Source: Streptomyces griseoaurantiacus
GTDB taxonomy: Bacteria > Actinomycetota > Actinomycetes > Streptomycetales > Streptomycetaceae
Assembly: GCA_014656015.1 (NCBI GenBank)
Contig: BNBP01000001.1
Location: forward strand, 62,001 to 126,000
Length of the DNA stretch: 64,000 nucleotides
Direction of reading: 5' to 3'
Shown: positions 25,159 to 35,151 of the stretch, in pieces
Position numbering within the stretch: position 1 is the first letter of the stretch
Layout of the letters: every line of letters starts with the position of its first letter
The notes under the pieces: generated by a model
What the model saw: only the letters and a program-made list of their open reading frames with translations
What the model was told of the DNA's origin: nothing
Database searches by the model: none
Program-made: the position numbers and the translations under genes

Positions 25159-26340
25159 ATGAGCGACCACGACCACCGGCACGAGGACGACACGCGCGAG
25201 CACCGCACGGGGCGGCGCCCCGCGCCCGGCACGGAGGGTACGCCCGCCGGTCACACGAGTAACTCGGGCCACTCGAGTCACCTCAGCCGCTCCGGACACA
25301 GCGGCCACGACAGCGACGGCACTCACGGTGACCACGGCAGCCACGGTGACCACGCCGGTCACAGCGGTCACGCCGGTCACTCGCACGGCGTGTCGGCCGA
25401 TGCCGACCGCCGCTGGCTGGGGGCCGCGCTCGCCCTGATCACCGTGTTCATGGCCGCGGAGGTCGTCGTCGGCCTCTACGCCGGTTCGCTGGCCCTGCTC
25501 TCGGACGCGGCACACATGCTCACCGACGCCGCCTCCATCGTGCTCGCCCTCGTCGCCATGCGGCTGGCCGCACGGCCGGCTCAGGGCGGCTTCACCTACG
25601 GGCTCAAGCGCGCGGAGATCCTCTCCGCCCAGGTCAACGGACTCACGCTGCTGCTCCTCGGAGCGTGGCTGGCCTACGAGGCGGTGCGCAGGCTCATCTC
25701 CCCACCCGCGGTCGAGGGCGGGCTGATGCTGGTCACCGCGCTCGTCGGAATCGCCGTGAACGTGGCCGCCACCTGGTGCCTGTCCCGGGCCAACCGCACC
25801 TCGCTCAACGTCGAGGGCGCCTACCAGCACGTCCTCAACGACCTGTTCGCCTTCATCGGCACCGCCGTCGCCGCGCTCGTCGTCGTGCTCACGGGCTTCG
25901 CCCGCGCCGACGCGCTGGCCACGCTCGTCGTCGTCGCCCTCATGGTCAGGGCGGCGTACGGGCTGCTGCGCGACTCCGGCCGTATCTTCCTGGAGGCCGC
26001 GCCCGCCGACGTCGACCCGGACGTGCTGGGCGACCGGCTGGCCGGCCGCTCCGGCGTCGTCGAGGTGCACGACCTGCACGTCTGGCAGATCACCTCGGGG
26101 CAGGCCGCGCTGTCCGCGCACGTCCTGGTGGAGCCGGGCGGCGAGTGCCACGAGGTGCGGCGCGATCTGGAGGAGGTGCTGCGCGGGGAGTACGCCATCA
26201 CGCACACCACGCTCCAGGTCGACCACGCCCCCGAGCGGCTGCTGCAGGTGGCCCTGCCCGGGGACGCCGCCCCCGCGCGCGGCCCGCACTGCGAGCGGGC
26301 GCACGGGCCGGTGCACCGGGACGAACCGCACCCTCACTGA
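25159..26340 (+). CDS. Cation diffusion facilitator (CzcD/ZitB-like zinc exporter)
   Basis: A 393-residue CDF transporter. The first 80 residues are a histidine-rich metal-binding head with GHxGH units (SHLSRSGHSGHDSDGTHG; HGDHAGHSGHAGHSHG). The six-helix core has the two metal-site motifs, LLSDAAHMLTDAAS (HxxxD in helix II) and HVLNDLFAFIG (HxxxD in helix V), pointing to Zn2+, possibly Co2+ or Cd2+, exported by proton antiport. The cytoplasmic C-terminal domain follows (VEVHDLHVWQITSG). ATG 25159 has GGGGGAAGG before it. No metal regulator is adjacent. Confidence 0.93.
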   Translation: MSDHDHRHEDDTREHRTGRRPAPGTEGTPAGHTSNSGHSSHLSRSGHSGHDSDGTHGDHGSHGDHAGHSGHAGHSHGVSADADRRWLGAALALITVFMAAEVVVGLYAGSLALLSDAAHMLTDAASIVLALVAMRLAARPAQGGFTYGLKRAEILSAQVNGLTLLLLGAWLAYEAVRRLISPPAVEGGLMLVTALVGIAVNVAATWCLSRANRTSLNVEGAYQHVLNDLFAFIGTAVAALVVVLTGFARADALATLVVVALMVRAAYGLLRDSGRIFLEAAPADVDPDVLGDRLAGRSGVVEVHDLHVWQITSGQAALSAHVLVEPGGECHEVRRDLEEVLRGEYAITHTTLQVDHAPERLLQVALPGDAAPARGPHCERAHGPVHRDEPHPH

Positions 26341-26385
26341 GCGACGAGGACGTGCCGGCGGCGGGGCCGCGGAGCGCGGTGGCGC

Positions 26386-26793
26386 TCAGACCAGGCGCGG
26401 GATCTCGATCGCCGGGCAGCGGTCCATCACCATCTCCAGGCCCGCCGCACGGGTGCGGTCGTAGGCCTCCTCGTCGAGGACGCCGAGCTGGAACCAGACC
26501 CCCTTGGCGCCGATCGCGACCGCCTGGTCGGCCACCGGACCCGCGAGCGCGCTGTTGACGAACACGTCCACCACGTCCACCGGGAACGGGATCGCCTCAA
26601 GGGAGGGGTAGCCCTGCTCGCCGTGGACCGTCTCGGCCTTGGGGTGCACCGGCACGATCCGCTTGCCGAACCGCTGCAGCACCCCGGCCACGCCGTACGC
26701 GGCCCTGTTGGTGTTGTTCGACAGGCCGACGACCGCCCAGGTGTCGCCCAGCTCCATGAGGATCTTGCGGATGGTCGCGCTGTCGCCGTACAC
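26386..26793 (-). CDS. CoA-binding (YccU-type) protein
   Basis: A 135-residue Rossmann protein of the succinyl-CoA-synthetase alpha-like CoA-binding family: TWAVVGLSNNTNRAAYGVAG is the nucleotide loop, RIVPVHPKAETVHGEQGYPS the second strand, and GAKGVWFQLGVLDEEAYDRT the conserved core. Function unproven in any organism; a CoA- or NAD-sensor role is often suggested. The start is the GTG at 26793 with AAGGAG eight bases upstream. Divergent from the hypothetical gene at 26912. Confidence 0.85.
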   Translation of the reverse strand: MYGDSATIRKILMELGDTWAVVGLSNNTNRAAYGVAGVLQRFGKRIVPVHPKAETVHGEQGYPSLEAIPFPVDVVDVFVNSALAGPVADQAVAIGAKGVWFQLGVLDEEAYDRTRAAGLEMVMDRCPAIEIPRLV

Positions 26794-26911
26794 GTGGGGC
26801 TCCTTCGCCGTCGGGCAGGTGGGGGGCGAAACACGCCCTGGGGGCGGGAACACGCCCGTCACGCGCAACGACGAGGAGCGCGGCGGGATTCCCGGGCCTA
26901 CGCTTCCCTGC

Positions 26912-27601
26912 GTGCTGCGTATCACCGACGCCCGGAGCGGCGAGAGAACCGACCTGCCCCGCGGGCTGACCCGCGTCCACGTGCACCCGGCGGGCGAGGA
27001 CACCTCCGCCCTGCGGCTGCTGCTCGTGGCGGACGTGCTGGCGCGGGCCCTGGACCTCGACGGCAGTCCGTCCCTCACCGTCGCCCGTGTCGGCCCGGAG
27101 CTGCGGGCCCGGGCCGACACGCTCGGCATCCGACGCGCCGAGCCCGAGGCCCCGCCCGGGGGCCGCGTCCTGCACGTGCGCGGCCCCGGCCGGCCCGCCC
27201 CCGAGGACGGACCGCACCTGGAGGTGGCCCCGTCCGGCGAGCCCTCCGGCAGCCCGGACCCCACCGCCCTCCGCCTCGCCCTGCTGTCCCGTCCCCGCCA
27301 CCTCCCCGCCGAACCGGACACCGGAGCCCTGAGCGGGGCGGAGTGGACGCTCGCCCGGTGGCGCCGGTCGGTCGCGGGCTGGGCGGAGCATCCCTCCCGC
27401 CCCGTCCCCGCGGACGTGCGCGGACGGCTGCGGGCCGCCTGGGAGAACGACCTCGACCTCCCCGCCGCCCTCGGTGTACTGCGGGAGCTGGACGAGGAGG
27501 GGGACGGGGCCGTGCCGCCCGGCGCCCGCTTCGAGTCCTACGCCTACGCCGACAGGCTGCTCGGCCTGGAGCTGACCCGGGAGATCGGCACCGTGTACTG
27601 A
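26912..27601 (+). CDS. Conserved hypothetical, faintly CysRS-tail-like
   Basis: A 229-residue protein of unknown function, beginning MLRITDARSGERTDLPRGLT at GTG 26912. The C-terminal third (ARWRRSVAGWAEHPSRPVPA; WENDLDLPAALGVLRELDEE) resembles the helical region of cysteinyl-tRNA synthetases that follows the KMSKS loop, but the catalytic HIGH and KMSKS motifs are absent. So it may be a detached synthetase-like module or only a compositional echo. It is one of several small conserved actinobacterial genes here. I do not assign a function. Confidence 0.75.
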   Translation: MLRITDARSGERTDLPRGLTRVHVHPAGEDTSALRLLLVADVLARALDLDGSPSLTVARVGPELRARADTLGIRRAEPEAPPGGRVLHVRGPGRPAPEDGPHLEVAPSGEPSGSPDPTALRLALLSRPRHLPAEPDTGALSGAEWTLARWRRSVAGWAEHPSRPVPADVRGRLRAAWENDLDLPAALGVLRELDEEGDGAVPPGARFESYAYADRLLGLELTREIGTVY

Positions 27602-27734
27602 CACCGAGGGGACCGCAGGCCCCGGCGCCGGCACGGCCCCGGCGTCGGCACGACCGGGCCCGGAGCGGCCGCGCGCCCCCAGGCGTCCACGGCCGGGGCA
27701 GGACACCGCGCGGACGGCGCATAGGCTGCTCGTC

Positions 27735-28361
27735 ATGCAGGACGAGTACCGCACGATCGCCCGCGTCGGCGTGCACGAGACCGAGATCAACCGCTCGCGC
27801 TTCCTGTGCGCCCTCGCCCCGGCGGCCACCGAGCGGGAGGCGCAGGACTTCGTCGCCGCCGTCCGGCGGGAGCACGCCGACGCCACGCACAACTGCTTCG
27901 CCTACGTCATCGGCGCCGACGCCTCGGTGCAGCGGGCGAGCGACGACGGCGAACCGGGCGGCACCGCGGGCGTCCCCATGCTGCAGATGCTGCTGCGCCG
28001 CGACATGCGGTACACCGTCGCCGTCGTCACCCGGTACTTCGGCGGCGTCAAGCTCGGCGCGGGCGGCCTCGTCCGGGCGTACGGCGGTGCCGTGGGCGAG
28101 GCCCTGGACGCGCTCGGCACGGTCGTCCGCCGCCGCTTCCGGCTCGCCACCGTCACCGTCGACCACCAGCGCGCCGGGAAGGTGCAGAACGAACTCCGGG
28201 CCGCCGGGCACGAGGTGCGTGACGTCCGCTACGGGGAGGCCGTGGTGCTGGAGATCGGGCTGCCGGACGCCGAGGTGGAGGCCTTCCGTTCCTGGCTCGC
28301 CGACGTCACCGCCGGAACCGCCCGGGTCGAGCTGGGCGGGGAGATCTACGGTGCCGCATAA
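27735..28361 (+). CDS. YigZ/IMPACT family protein
   Basis: A 208-residue protein. The N-terminal IMPACT domain (about 1-115) shows INRSRFLCALAP, THNCFAYVIG, SDDGEPGGTAGVPML and VVTRYFGGVKLGAGGLVRAY, which are the family hallmarks. The C-terminal DUF1949 domain is ferredoxin-like. Homologues are YigZ of E. coli (structure known, role uncertain) and eukaryotic IMPACT, a translation regulator. TAGGCT ends seven bases before the ATG, so the mRNA may be leaderless. Confidence 0.93.
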   Translation: MQDEYRTIARVGVHETEINRSRFLCALAPAATEREAQDFVAAVRREHADATHNCFAYVIGADASVQRASDDGEPGGTAGVPMLQMLLRRDMRYTVAVVTRYFGGVKLGAGGLVRAYGGAVGEALDALGTVVRRRFRLATVTVDHQRAGKVQNELRAAGHEVRDVRYGEAVVLEIGLPDAEVEAFRSWLADVTAGTARVELGGEIYGAA

Positions 28362-28492
28362 GAGGGCAAATGGTGCGAAGGTGCGGCGTATTGGAGGCCG
28401 GTGGGACGTAAGGCGCCCTGGAGGCGGGCATATCGGGCCGATACGGGAGTAGCCGCCCGCGTTGTCGGACCCTGCCGTTAGTCTCGGGGATC

Positions 28493-29656
28493 ATGAGGCT
28501 GCTGCACACGTCCGACTGGCATCTGGGCCGGTCGTTCCACCGGGTGAACATGCTCGACGCCCAGGCCGGGTTCCTCGCGCACCTGGTCGAGACCGTGCGT
28601 GCGCGCGAGGTCGACGCGGTGCTCGTCTCCGGGGACGTGTACGACAGGGCGGTGCCGCCCCTCGCCGCCGTGGAACTGTTCGACGAGGCCCTGCACCGCC
28701 TCGCCGAGGCCGGCGTGCCCACGGTGATGATCTCCGGCAACCACGACTCCGCCCGCCGCCTCGGCGTCGGCGCCGGACTCATCGGCCGCGCCGGCATACA
28801 CCTGCGCACCGACCCCGCCGCCTGCGGCACCCCGGTCGTCCTCGCCGACGCCCACGGGGACGTCGCCCTCTACGGCCTGCCCTACCTCGAACCCGCCCTC
28901 GTCCGCGAGAGGTTCGGCGTGGAGAAGGCCGGACACGAACCGGTGCTGGCCGCCGCGATGGACCGGGTCCGCGCCGACCTCGCCGCCCGCCCGGAGGGGA
29001 CCCGCTCCGTCGTCCTCGCCCACGCCTTCGTCACCGGCGGCGAGGCCAGCGACAGCGAACGGGACATCACCGTCGGCGGCGTCGCCTCCGTACCCGCCGG
29101 CGTCTTCGACGGCGTCGACTACGTCGCCCTCGGCCATCTGCACGGCAGCCAGACGCTCACCGACCGCGTGCGCTACTCGGGCTCCCCGCTGCCGTACTCC
29201 TTCTCGGAGGCGAACCACCGCAAGAGCATGTGGCTGGTCGACCTCGGCGCGGACGGAAAGGTCACCGCCGAGCGCGTCGACTGCCCCGTCCCGCGCCCGC
29301 TCGCCCGCATCCGCGGCCGCCTGGAGGACCTGCTCACCGACCCCGGCCTGGCCCGCCACCAGGAGGCCTGGGTGGAGGCCACCCTCACCGACCCGGTCCG
29401 GCCCGCCGAACCCATGGCGCGGCTCACCGCCCGCTTCCCTCACGCCCTCGCCCTGGTCTTCGACCCGGAGCGCGCCCCCGAGGAGCACGGAGTCAGCTAC
29501 GCCCGCCGGCTGGCCGGCCGCTCCGACCGGCAGGTCGCGGAGGACTTCGTGGCCCATGTGCGCGGCGCCGCCCCCGACGCGCACGAGCGCCGCTGCCTCC
29601 AGGAGGCCTTCGACGCCGTACGCGCGGACGCCACCGTCCGGGAGGCCACCCCGTGA
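28493..29656 (+). CDS. sbcD: Exonuclease subunit SbcD
   Basis: A 387-residue Mre11-type nuclease, partner of SbcC in the SbcCD complex that opens hairpins and cuts protein-blocked DNA ends. All metallophosphoesterase motifs are present: LHTSDWHLGRSF (D, H), SGDVYDRAVPP, ISGNHDSARRLG, and GHLHGSQTL. The C-terminal domain (FDPERAPEEHGVSYARRLAG) contacts SbcC. TTAGTCT lies nine bases before the ATG. sbcC follows 82 bases later on the same strand. Confidence 0.96.
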   Translation: MRLLHTSDWHLGRSFHRVNMLDAQAGFLAHLVETVRAREVDAVLVSGDVYDRAVPPLAAVELFDEALHRLAEAGVPTVMISGNHDSARRLGVGAGLIGRAGIHLRTDPAACGTPVVLADAHGDVALYGLPYLEPALVRERFGVEKAGHEPVLAAAMDRVRADLAARPEGTRSVVLAHAFVTGGEASDSERDITVGGVASVPAGVFDGVDYVALGHLHGSQTLTDRVRYSGSPLPYSFSEANHRKSMWLVDLGADGKVTAERVDCPVPRPLARIRGRLEDLLTDPGLARHQEAWVEATLTDPVRPAEPMARLTARFPHALALVFDPERAPEEHGVSYARRLAGRSDRQVAEDFVAHVRGAAPDAHERRCLQEAFDAVRADATVREATP

Positions 29657-29738
29657 GCGGCACGGCAGCGGCACACTGCGGCACCGGCCCCGACCTGGAC
29701 ACCGACACCACGGCACCCGCACGGGGGAGGGGGAGCCG

Positions 29739-32732
29739 ATGAGGCTGCACCGGCTGGACATCACGGCCTTCGGGCCCTTCGGCGACACCCAGAGCGTCGA
29801 CTTCGACGCACTGTCGGCCGCCGGGCTCTTCCTGCTGCACGGGCCGACCGGCGCCGGAAAGACCTCCGTCCTGGACGCCGTCTGCTACGCGCTCTACGGG
29901 GCCGTGCCCGGAGCCCGGCAGAGTGGGCAGGGCCTCACCCTGCGCAGCGACCACGCCCCGCCCGGCACCCGCACCGAGGTCCGGCTCGAACTGACCGTCG
30001 CCGGCCGCCGCCTGGAGGTCACCCGGCAGCCGCCCTGGGCCCGACCCAAGAAACGCGGCACCGGCACGACCACCGACAAGGCGCAGTCCTGGCTGCGCGA
30101 GTACGACACCCAGGCCGCCGCCTGGAAGGACCTCAGCCGCTCCCACCAGGAGATCGGCGAGGAGATCACCCAGCTCCTCGGCATGAGCCGGGAGCAGTTC
30201 TGCCAGGTCGTACTGCTGCCTCAGGGCGACTTCGCCCGCTTCCTGCGCGCCGACGCCGAGGCCCGCGGCAAGCTGCTCGGACGGCTCTTCGACACCCGGC
30301 GGTTCGCCGACGTCGAGAAGCGGCTCGCCGAACTGAGGCGCGCCGCCGAGGCCGACGTGCGGCAGGGGGACGCCGCGCTGCTCGCCGACGCCCACCGCAT
30401 GCACCAGGCGGCGGGCGAGGGCGTACCGCTGCCGGAACTGGCCCCGGGCGACCCGGGGCTCGCCGAGGCCGTGCTCACCTGGGCCGCCCTCGCCCGCACC
30501 ACCGCCCGCGAACGCCTCACGATCGCCACCTGCGCGCGGACCGCCGCCGAGGCCGCCTCCGCCGCCGCCCGCCACGCCCTGGACGAGGCCCGCGAACTGG
30601 CCGGGCTGCAGCGCAGGTACGCCGAGGCCCGGGAGCACGCCGACCGCCTCCGCGAGCACGCCGGCACCCACGAGCAGGACCGCGCCCGGATGGAGCGCGC
30701 CCGCAAGGCCGAGTCGGTCGCCCCCGCCCTCGACCTGAGGGACACCGCCGAGCGCGAACACGCGCGCGCGGCGCGGGCCGAGGCCGAGGCCCGCGCCGCG
30801 CTCCCCGAGCCCCTCGCCGCGCTCGACGCCACCGGACTCGCCGCCGCCGCCCGGCGGGCCGCCGAGGAACGCGGCGGCCTGGACTCGGCCCGACGTGCCG
30901 AGGACCGGCTCACCGCACTCCTCACCGAGCAACGGACGCTGGACCGCGAGGAGTCCGCCGACGACGCGGAACTCCGGGACGCCGAGAGCTGGCTCGCCGA
31001 CTGGGACACCGTCCGGGCGGACCTCCAGGGCCGGATCGACGCCGCGCAGGAGGCCGCCGGCCGCGTCGAACACCTCGCCGGCCTGCGGGAATCGGCCGGC
31101 TCCCGGCTCGACGCCGCCCGCCGGCGCGACCGCCTGACCCGCGACGCCGAGGAGGCGGCCGACCGCGCCCTCGCCTCCCGGGAACGCGCCGCCGAGGCCC
31201 ACGAGACCTGGCTCGACCTGAAGGAGCGCCGGCTGCGCGGCATCGCCGCCGAACTCGCCGCCGGCCTCGCCCCCGGCGAACCCTGCGCGGTCTGCGGCGC
31301 CACCGAGCACCCCGCCCCCGCCCGCAAGGACGCGGGCCACGTCGACCGCGAGGCCGAGGAAAGGGCACTCGCCGACCACCGGCGCGCCGAGGAGCGACGG
31401 GCCGAGGACGAGCGGCGGCACAGCACCGCACGCGAAACGCTCGCCGCCGCCCGCGCCGAGGCGGGCGAGGCCTCCGTCGCCGAACTGGCCGCACTCGCCG
31501 AGGAGGCCGAGCGTGCGTACGCGCGGGCCCGCGACACCGCCTCCGGACTGCACCCCGCGCAGGAGGAACTGCGCCGGGCCGGGCAGGAACACGAGCGCCG
31601 CGAGACCGCCCGCCAGCGGGCCGCCCTGCGCGCCGCCGCCCGGGTCTCCCGCCGTGACGCGCTGGAAGGCGAACGGGCCGTACTGCGGCAGGAGGTGGAC
31701 CGCGCCGCCGGGACCGCCGGCAGCGTCGCCGCTCGCGCCGCCCAACTGGACGGCGAGGTCGAACGGCTCACCCGGGCCGCCGAGGCCGCCCGCCTCGCGG
31801 ACGACACCGCGCAGCGGCTCAAGACCGCCGACGCCCGCCTCGCCGACGCCGCCTTCCGGGCCGGATTCGACACCCCGGCCGGGGCCGCCGCCGCGCTCCT
31901 CGACGAGGAGGCCCACCGCGCCCTGCAACGCCGCCTCGACGCCCGGCAGCAGGAGGAGGCCGCCGTCCGCGCCGTGCTCGCCGAACCGGAGACCGCGGCC
32001 GCCGCCCGGCGCCCCGCCGCCGACGTCGAGTCCGCCGGACGGGCGGCCGAAGAGGCCGGCCGGCGCCTTCAGCGGGCCGCCTCCGCACGGGACGCCGCGG
32101 CCCGGCGCTGCGCCGAACTCGACCGGCTCTCCGCGCACGCCACCACCGCGGTGCGCCGGCTCGCCCCGCTGCGCGAGACCCACGACCGGGTGGCCCGACT
32201 CGCCACCCTCACCGCGGGCACCTCCGCGGACAACGAACGCAGGATGCGGCTCGAGTCGTACGTGCTCGCCGCCCGCCTCGAACAGGTCGCGGCCGCCGCG
32301 ACCGTCCGGCTGGCACGGATGTCCTCCGGCCGCTACACCCTGGTCCACTCCGACGACCGGTCCGGACGGGGCCGCAGCGGGCTCGGACTGCACGTCGTCG
32401 ACGCCTGGACAGGGCGCGAACGCGACACCGCGACCCTCTCGGGCGGCGAGACCTTCTTCGCCTCCCTCGCCCTGGCCCTCGGCCTCGCCGACGTCGTCAC
32501 CGACGAGGCCGGGGGAGTGCGGCTGGACACCCTCTTCATCGACGAGGGCTTCGGAAGCCTCGACGACCAGACGCTGGACGAGGTCCTCGACGTCCTGGAC
32601 TCCCTGCGTGAACGCGACCGCAGCGTCGGCATCGTCAGTCACGTCCCCGACCTCCGCCGCCGGGTGCACGCGCAACTGGAGGTGCTCAAGGACCGCACGG
32701 GCTCACGGGTCCGGCACCGGGGGGTGGGCTGA
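29739..32732 (+). CDS. sbcC: Exonuclease subunit SbcC
   Basis: A 997-residue Rad50-type ATPase. Walker A is LLHGPTGAGKTSVLDAVCYA at about residues 29-49. A long alanine- and arginine-rich coiled coil folds back at the zinc hook EPCAVCGATEHP (about 512-523), which dimerises two SbcC chains through Cys-x-x-Cys. The ABC signature TLSGGETFFASLALALGLAD, Walker B LDTLFIDEGFGSLD and the D-loop close the C-terminus. It drives SbcD in repair of hairpins and double-strand ends. The ATG at 29739 is preceded by GGGGGAG; longer upstream frames have no similarity. Confidence 0.96.
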   Translation: MRLHRLDITAFGPFGDTQSVDFDALSAAGLFLLHGPTGAGKTSVLDAVCYALYGAVPGARQSGQGLTLRSDHAPPGTRTEVRLELTVAGRRLEVTRQPPWARPKKRGTGTTTDKAQSWLREYDTQAAAWKDLSRSHQEIGEEITQLLGMSREQFCQVVLLPQGDFARFLRADAEARGKLLGRLFDTRRFADVEKRLAELRRAAEADVRQGDAALLADAHRMHQAAGEGVPLPELAPGDPGLAEAVLTWAALARTTARERLTIATCARTAAEAASAAARHALDEARELAGLQRRYAEAREHADRLREHAGTHEQDRARMERARKAESVAPALDLRDTAEREHARAARAEAEARAALPEPLAALDATGLAAAARRAAEERGGLDSARRAEDRLTALLTEQRTLDREESADDAELRDAESWLADWDTVRADLQGRIDAAQEAAGRVEHLAGLRESAGSRLDAARRRDRLTRDAEEAADRALASRERAAEAHETWLDLKERRLRGIAAELAAGLAPGEPCAVCGATEHPAPARKDAGHVDREAEERALADHRRAEERRAEDERRHSTARETLAAARAEAGEASVAELAALAEEAERAYARARDTASGLHPAQEELRRAGQEHERRETARQRAALRAAARVSRRDALEGERAVLRQEVDRAAGTAGSVAARAAQLDGEVERLTRAAEAARLADDTAQRLKTADARLADAAFRAGFDTPAGAAAALLDEEAHRALQRRLDARQQEEAAVRAVLAEPETAAAARRPAADVESAGRAAEEAGRRLQRAASARDAAARRCAELDRLSAHATTAVRRLAPLRETHDRVARLATLTAGTSADNERRMRLESYVLAARLEQVAAAATVRLARMSSGRYTLVHSDDRSGRGRSGLGLHVVDAWTGRERDTATLSGGETFFASLALALGLADVVTDEAGGVRLDTLFIDEGFGSLDDQTLDEVLDVLDSLRERDRSVGIVSHVPDLRRRVHAQLEVLKDRTGSRVRHRGVG

Positions 32733-32787
32733 GCGCGCGGTGCTGAAGGGGGCGGCGCCGAGGTGACCCTCGCCGCCGCCTCGCGCC

Positions 32788-34488
32788 TCACAGCCGCGAC
32801 AGCTCGTCCACCAGATCGTCGAGGCCCAGCGCCCCCTGGGACAGCGCCGCCATGTGCCACGCCTTCGCGTCGAACGCGTCGCCGTGCCGCTTCCGCGCGT
32901 TCTCCCGCCCCAGCAGCCACGCCCGCTCGCCCAGCTTGTAGCCGATCGCCTGCCCCGGCATCGACAGGTACCGGGTCAGCTCGCTCTCCACGAAGTCCGC
33001 CGGACGGCTGCTGTGCGCGCCGAAGAACTCCTGCGCCAGCTCCGGCGTCCACCGCTCACCCGGGTGGAAGGGCGAGTCCGCAGGGATGTCCAGCTCCAGG
33101 TGCATGCCGATGTCGACGATGACGCGCGCCGCTCGCATCATCTGCGCGTCCAGGTACCCCAGCCGCCGCTCGGGGTCGGTGAGGAAGCCCAGCTCGTCCA
33201 TCAGCCGCTCCGCGTACAGCGCCCACCCCTCCATGTTGGCGCTGACCCCGCCGATGGTCGCCTGGTAGCGGGAGAGGTCCTCGGCGACGTGCGCCCACTG
33301 GGCGAGCTGGAGGTGATGGCCGGGCACGCCCTCGTGGTACCAGGTGGAGACGAGGTCGTAGACGGGGAACCGGGTCTGCCCCATCGTCGGCAGCCAGGTC
33401 TGGCCGGGCCGGGAGAAGTCGGCGGACGGGGCGCTGTAGTACGGGGCCGCCGCGCTCCCGGCCGGGGCGATGCGGGACTCCACCCGGCGCACCCGCTCGG
33501 CGAGTTCGAAATGGGTGCCGTCCAGCGCCTCGATCGCCTCGTCCATCAGTCCCTGCAGCCAGAGGCGCACCTCCTCCACGCCCTCGATGTGCGTGCCGTG
33601 CTCGTCCAGGTGCGCCAGCGCCACCCACGGCGTCCCGGCGCCCGGCAGGACCTTCTCGGCCTCCTGCCGCATCTCGCCGAGCAACCGGTGGAACTCCGAC
33701 CAGCCGTAGGCGTACGCCTCGTCCAGGTCCAGGTCGGTGCCGTTGAAGTAGCGCACCCAGCGCGCGTACCGCTCCCGGCCCACCGTGTTCGGGGCTCCCT
33801 CGACCGTGGGCGCGTAGACGTCCCGCATCCAGTCGCGCAGCCCGAGGACGGCCGCGGTCGCCCCGCGCGCCGCCGCGTCCAGCTCCTCGCCCAGGGAGGC
33901 GGGCAGCGACTCGGGCCGCTCGGCGGCGAAGTCCTCGAACCAGCCGCGCCCGGCACCGGTGTCCGCCCACTCCGTGAGCTGCCCGATGAAGGTCGCGGCC
34001 GGGCGCGGCCCGCCGTACAACTTGCGTTCCAGGCCGAGCGCGAGGGACTCGCGGTAGCCGGCGAGGGCGTCCGGGACCGCGCGGAGGCGCTCGGCGACCG
34101 CCGCCCAGTCCTCCTCGGTCGCGGTCGGCGTCAGGGTGAAGATCTCGCGCACGGAGTGGACGGGGGAGTGGATGTTGCTGACCGCGCGCAGGCCCTCGTC
34201 GGCCTCGTGCACGGCGAGTTCGGCGGTGAGCCGCTCGCGCAGCAGACGCGCGCACCGGCGTTCGATGTCACTGTCCGCGCCCGGCAGGCGCTCCGCCTCG
34301 TCGAGCTTCGTGAGGGTCTCACGCGCCAGCCGTGCGACGGCCTCCTGCCCCGCGGGGGAGGTGTCCGGGAGTTTGCCCGAACTCTCCTTCACGCCGAGGT
34401 AGGTGCCGGTGAGGGGATCGAGTGCGACGAGGGCGTCGACGTAGGCGTCGGCGACCTGACGGGGCAGCTGGCTGTTGGTGTCAGACAT
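32788..34488 (-). CDS. DUF885 family metallopeptidase-like protein
   Basis: A 566-residue protein. WYHEGVPGHHLQLAQ is the H-E-x-x-x-H/G-H-H motif of DUF885, a family whose members act as zinc carboxypeptidases or related hydrolases. GQTRFPVYDLVSTWYHEG precedes it and SANMEGWALYAERLMDELGF supplies the downstream metal glutamate. No signal peptide, so it is cytoplasmic. ATG 34488 (MSDTNSQLPRQVADAYVDAL) is chosen over one three codons upstream. GAGGAT ends seven bases before it, possibly leaderless. Physiological substrate unknown. Confidence 0.9.
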   Translation of the reverse strand: MSDTNSQLPRQVADAYVDALVALDPLTGTYLGVKESSGKLPDTSPAGQEAVARLARETLTKLDEAERLPGADSDIERRCARLLRERLTAELAVHEADEGLRAVSNIHSPVHSVREIFTLTPTATEEDWAAVAERLRAVPDALAGYRESLALGLERKLYGGPRPAATFIGQLTEWADTGAGRGWFEDFAAERPESLPASLGEELDAAARGATAAVLGLRDWMRDVYAPTVEGAPNTVGRERYARWVRYFNGTDLDLDEAYAYGWSEFHRLLGEMRQEAEKVLPGAGTPWVALAHLDEHGTHIEGVEEVRLWLQGLMDEAIEALDGTHFELAERVRRVESRIAPAGSAAAPYYSAPSADFSRPGQTWLPTMGQTRFPVYDLVSTWYHEGVPGHHLQLAQWAHVAEDLSRYQATIGGVSANMEGWALYAERLMDELGFLTDPERRLGYLDAQMMRAARVIVDIGMHLELDIPADSPFHPGERWTPELAQEFFGAHSSRPADFVESELTRYLSMPGQAIGYKLGERAWLLGRENARKRHGDAFDAKAWHMAALSQGALGLDDLVDELSRL

Positions 34489-34581
34489 GCCGCCCATCCT
34501 CGTACGGAAGGGCCGCCCACGTCAGCAGGGCCCTTCGGGTCCCCGCCCGCACCGGCGCGTCCCACCGCCGTGCGGAAGACC

Positions 34582-35091
34582 TCATTCCCGTGCGGCAGGA
34601 GGCAGCGGCCCCTCCGGCGGGCCGGGCGGCAGGAGCGGTCCGCACTCCCACTGCTGGAAGATCAGCCGGGTCTCCACCCGGGCCACCTCGCGGCGGGCCG
34701 TGAACTCGTCCAGGACCAGCCGCTGCAGATCGGCCATGTCCGCGACGGCGACATGCACCAGATAGTCCTCGGGGCCGGTGAGGTGAAAGACGGTCAGCGC
34801 CTCCGGAAGTGCCCGGATCCGCTCCACGAACGGCCCCACCAACTCCCGCCGGTGCGGCCTGACCTGCACGGACAGCAGTGCCTGGAGTCCACGCCCCAGC
34901 TTGGCGGCGTCCAGCCGCAACCGGTGGCCGACGATCACCCCCGAGCGGCGCAGCCGGTTCACCCGGTCCAGACAGGTCGAGGGCGCCACCCCCACCCGGG
35001 CGGCGAGGTCCCGGTAGGTGGCCCGGGCGTCGTTCTGCAGCAGCCGCAGCAGATGCAGGTCCACCGGATCCAGTACGACGGATGCGGACAT
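34582..35091 (-). CDS. Lrp/AsnC-family regulator
   Basis: A 169-residue single-unit Lrp protein. Helix-turn-helix at about 8-55 (LHLLRLLQNDARATYRDLAA; VAPSTCLDRVNRLRRSG) and the RAM ligand domain at about 65-150 (FHLTGPEDYLVHVAVADMAD). A Pro-rich tail of 17 residues follows. It starts at ATG 35091 with TACGTT six bases upstream. It is divergent from a trans-sulfuration enzyme gene 60 bases away and most likely controls it in response to methionine or another amino acid. Confidence 0.92.
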   Translation of the reverse strand: MSASVVLDPVDLHLLRLLQNDARATYRDLAARVGVAPSTCLDRVNRLRRSGVIVGHRLRLDAAKLGRGLQALLSVQVRPHRRELVGPFVERIRALPEALTVFHLTGPEDYLVHVAVADMADLQRLVLDEFTARREVARVETRLIFQQWECGPLLPPGPPEGPLPPAARE

Positions 35092-35151
35092 GCGGCGAAC
35101 GTAGCACGGGGTTCGGCGCCCTGACCCCGGCCGGTGTTCAGTCTGCGGTGC

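Noticed and set aside
29493..32675. A 1060-residue open frame antisense to sbcC
   Set aside because: It has no family motifs, mirrors the codon bias of sbcC, and is typical of antisense frames in very GC-rich genes.
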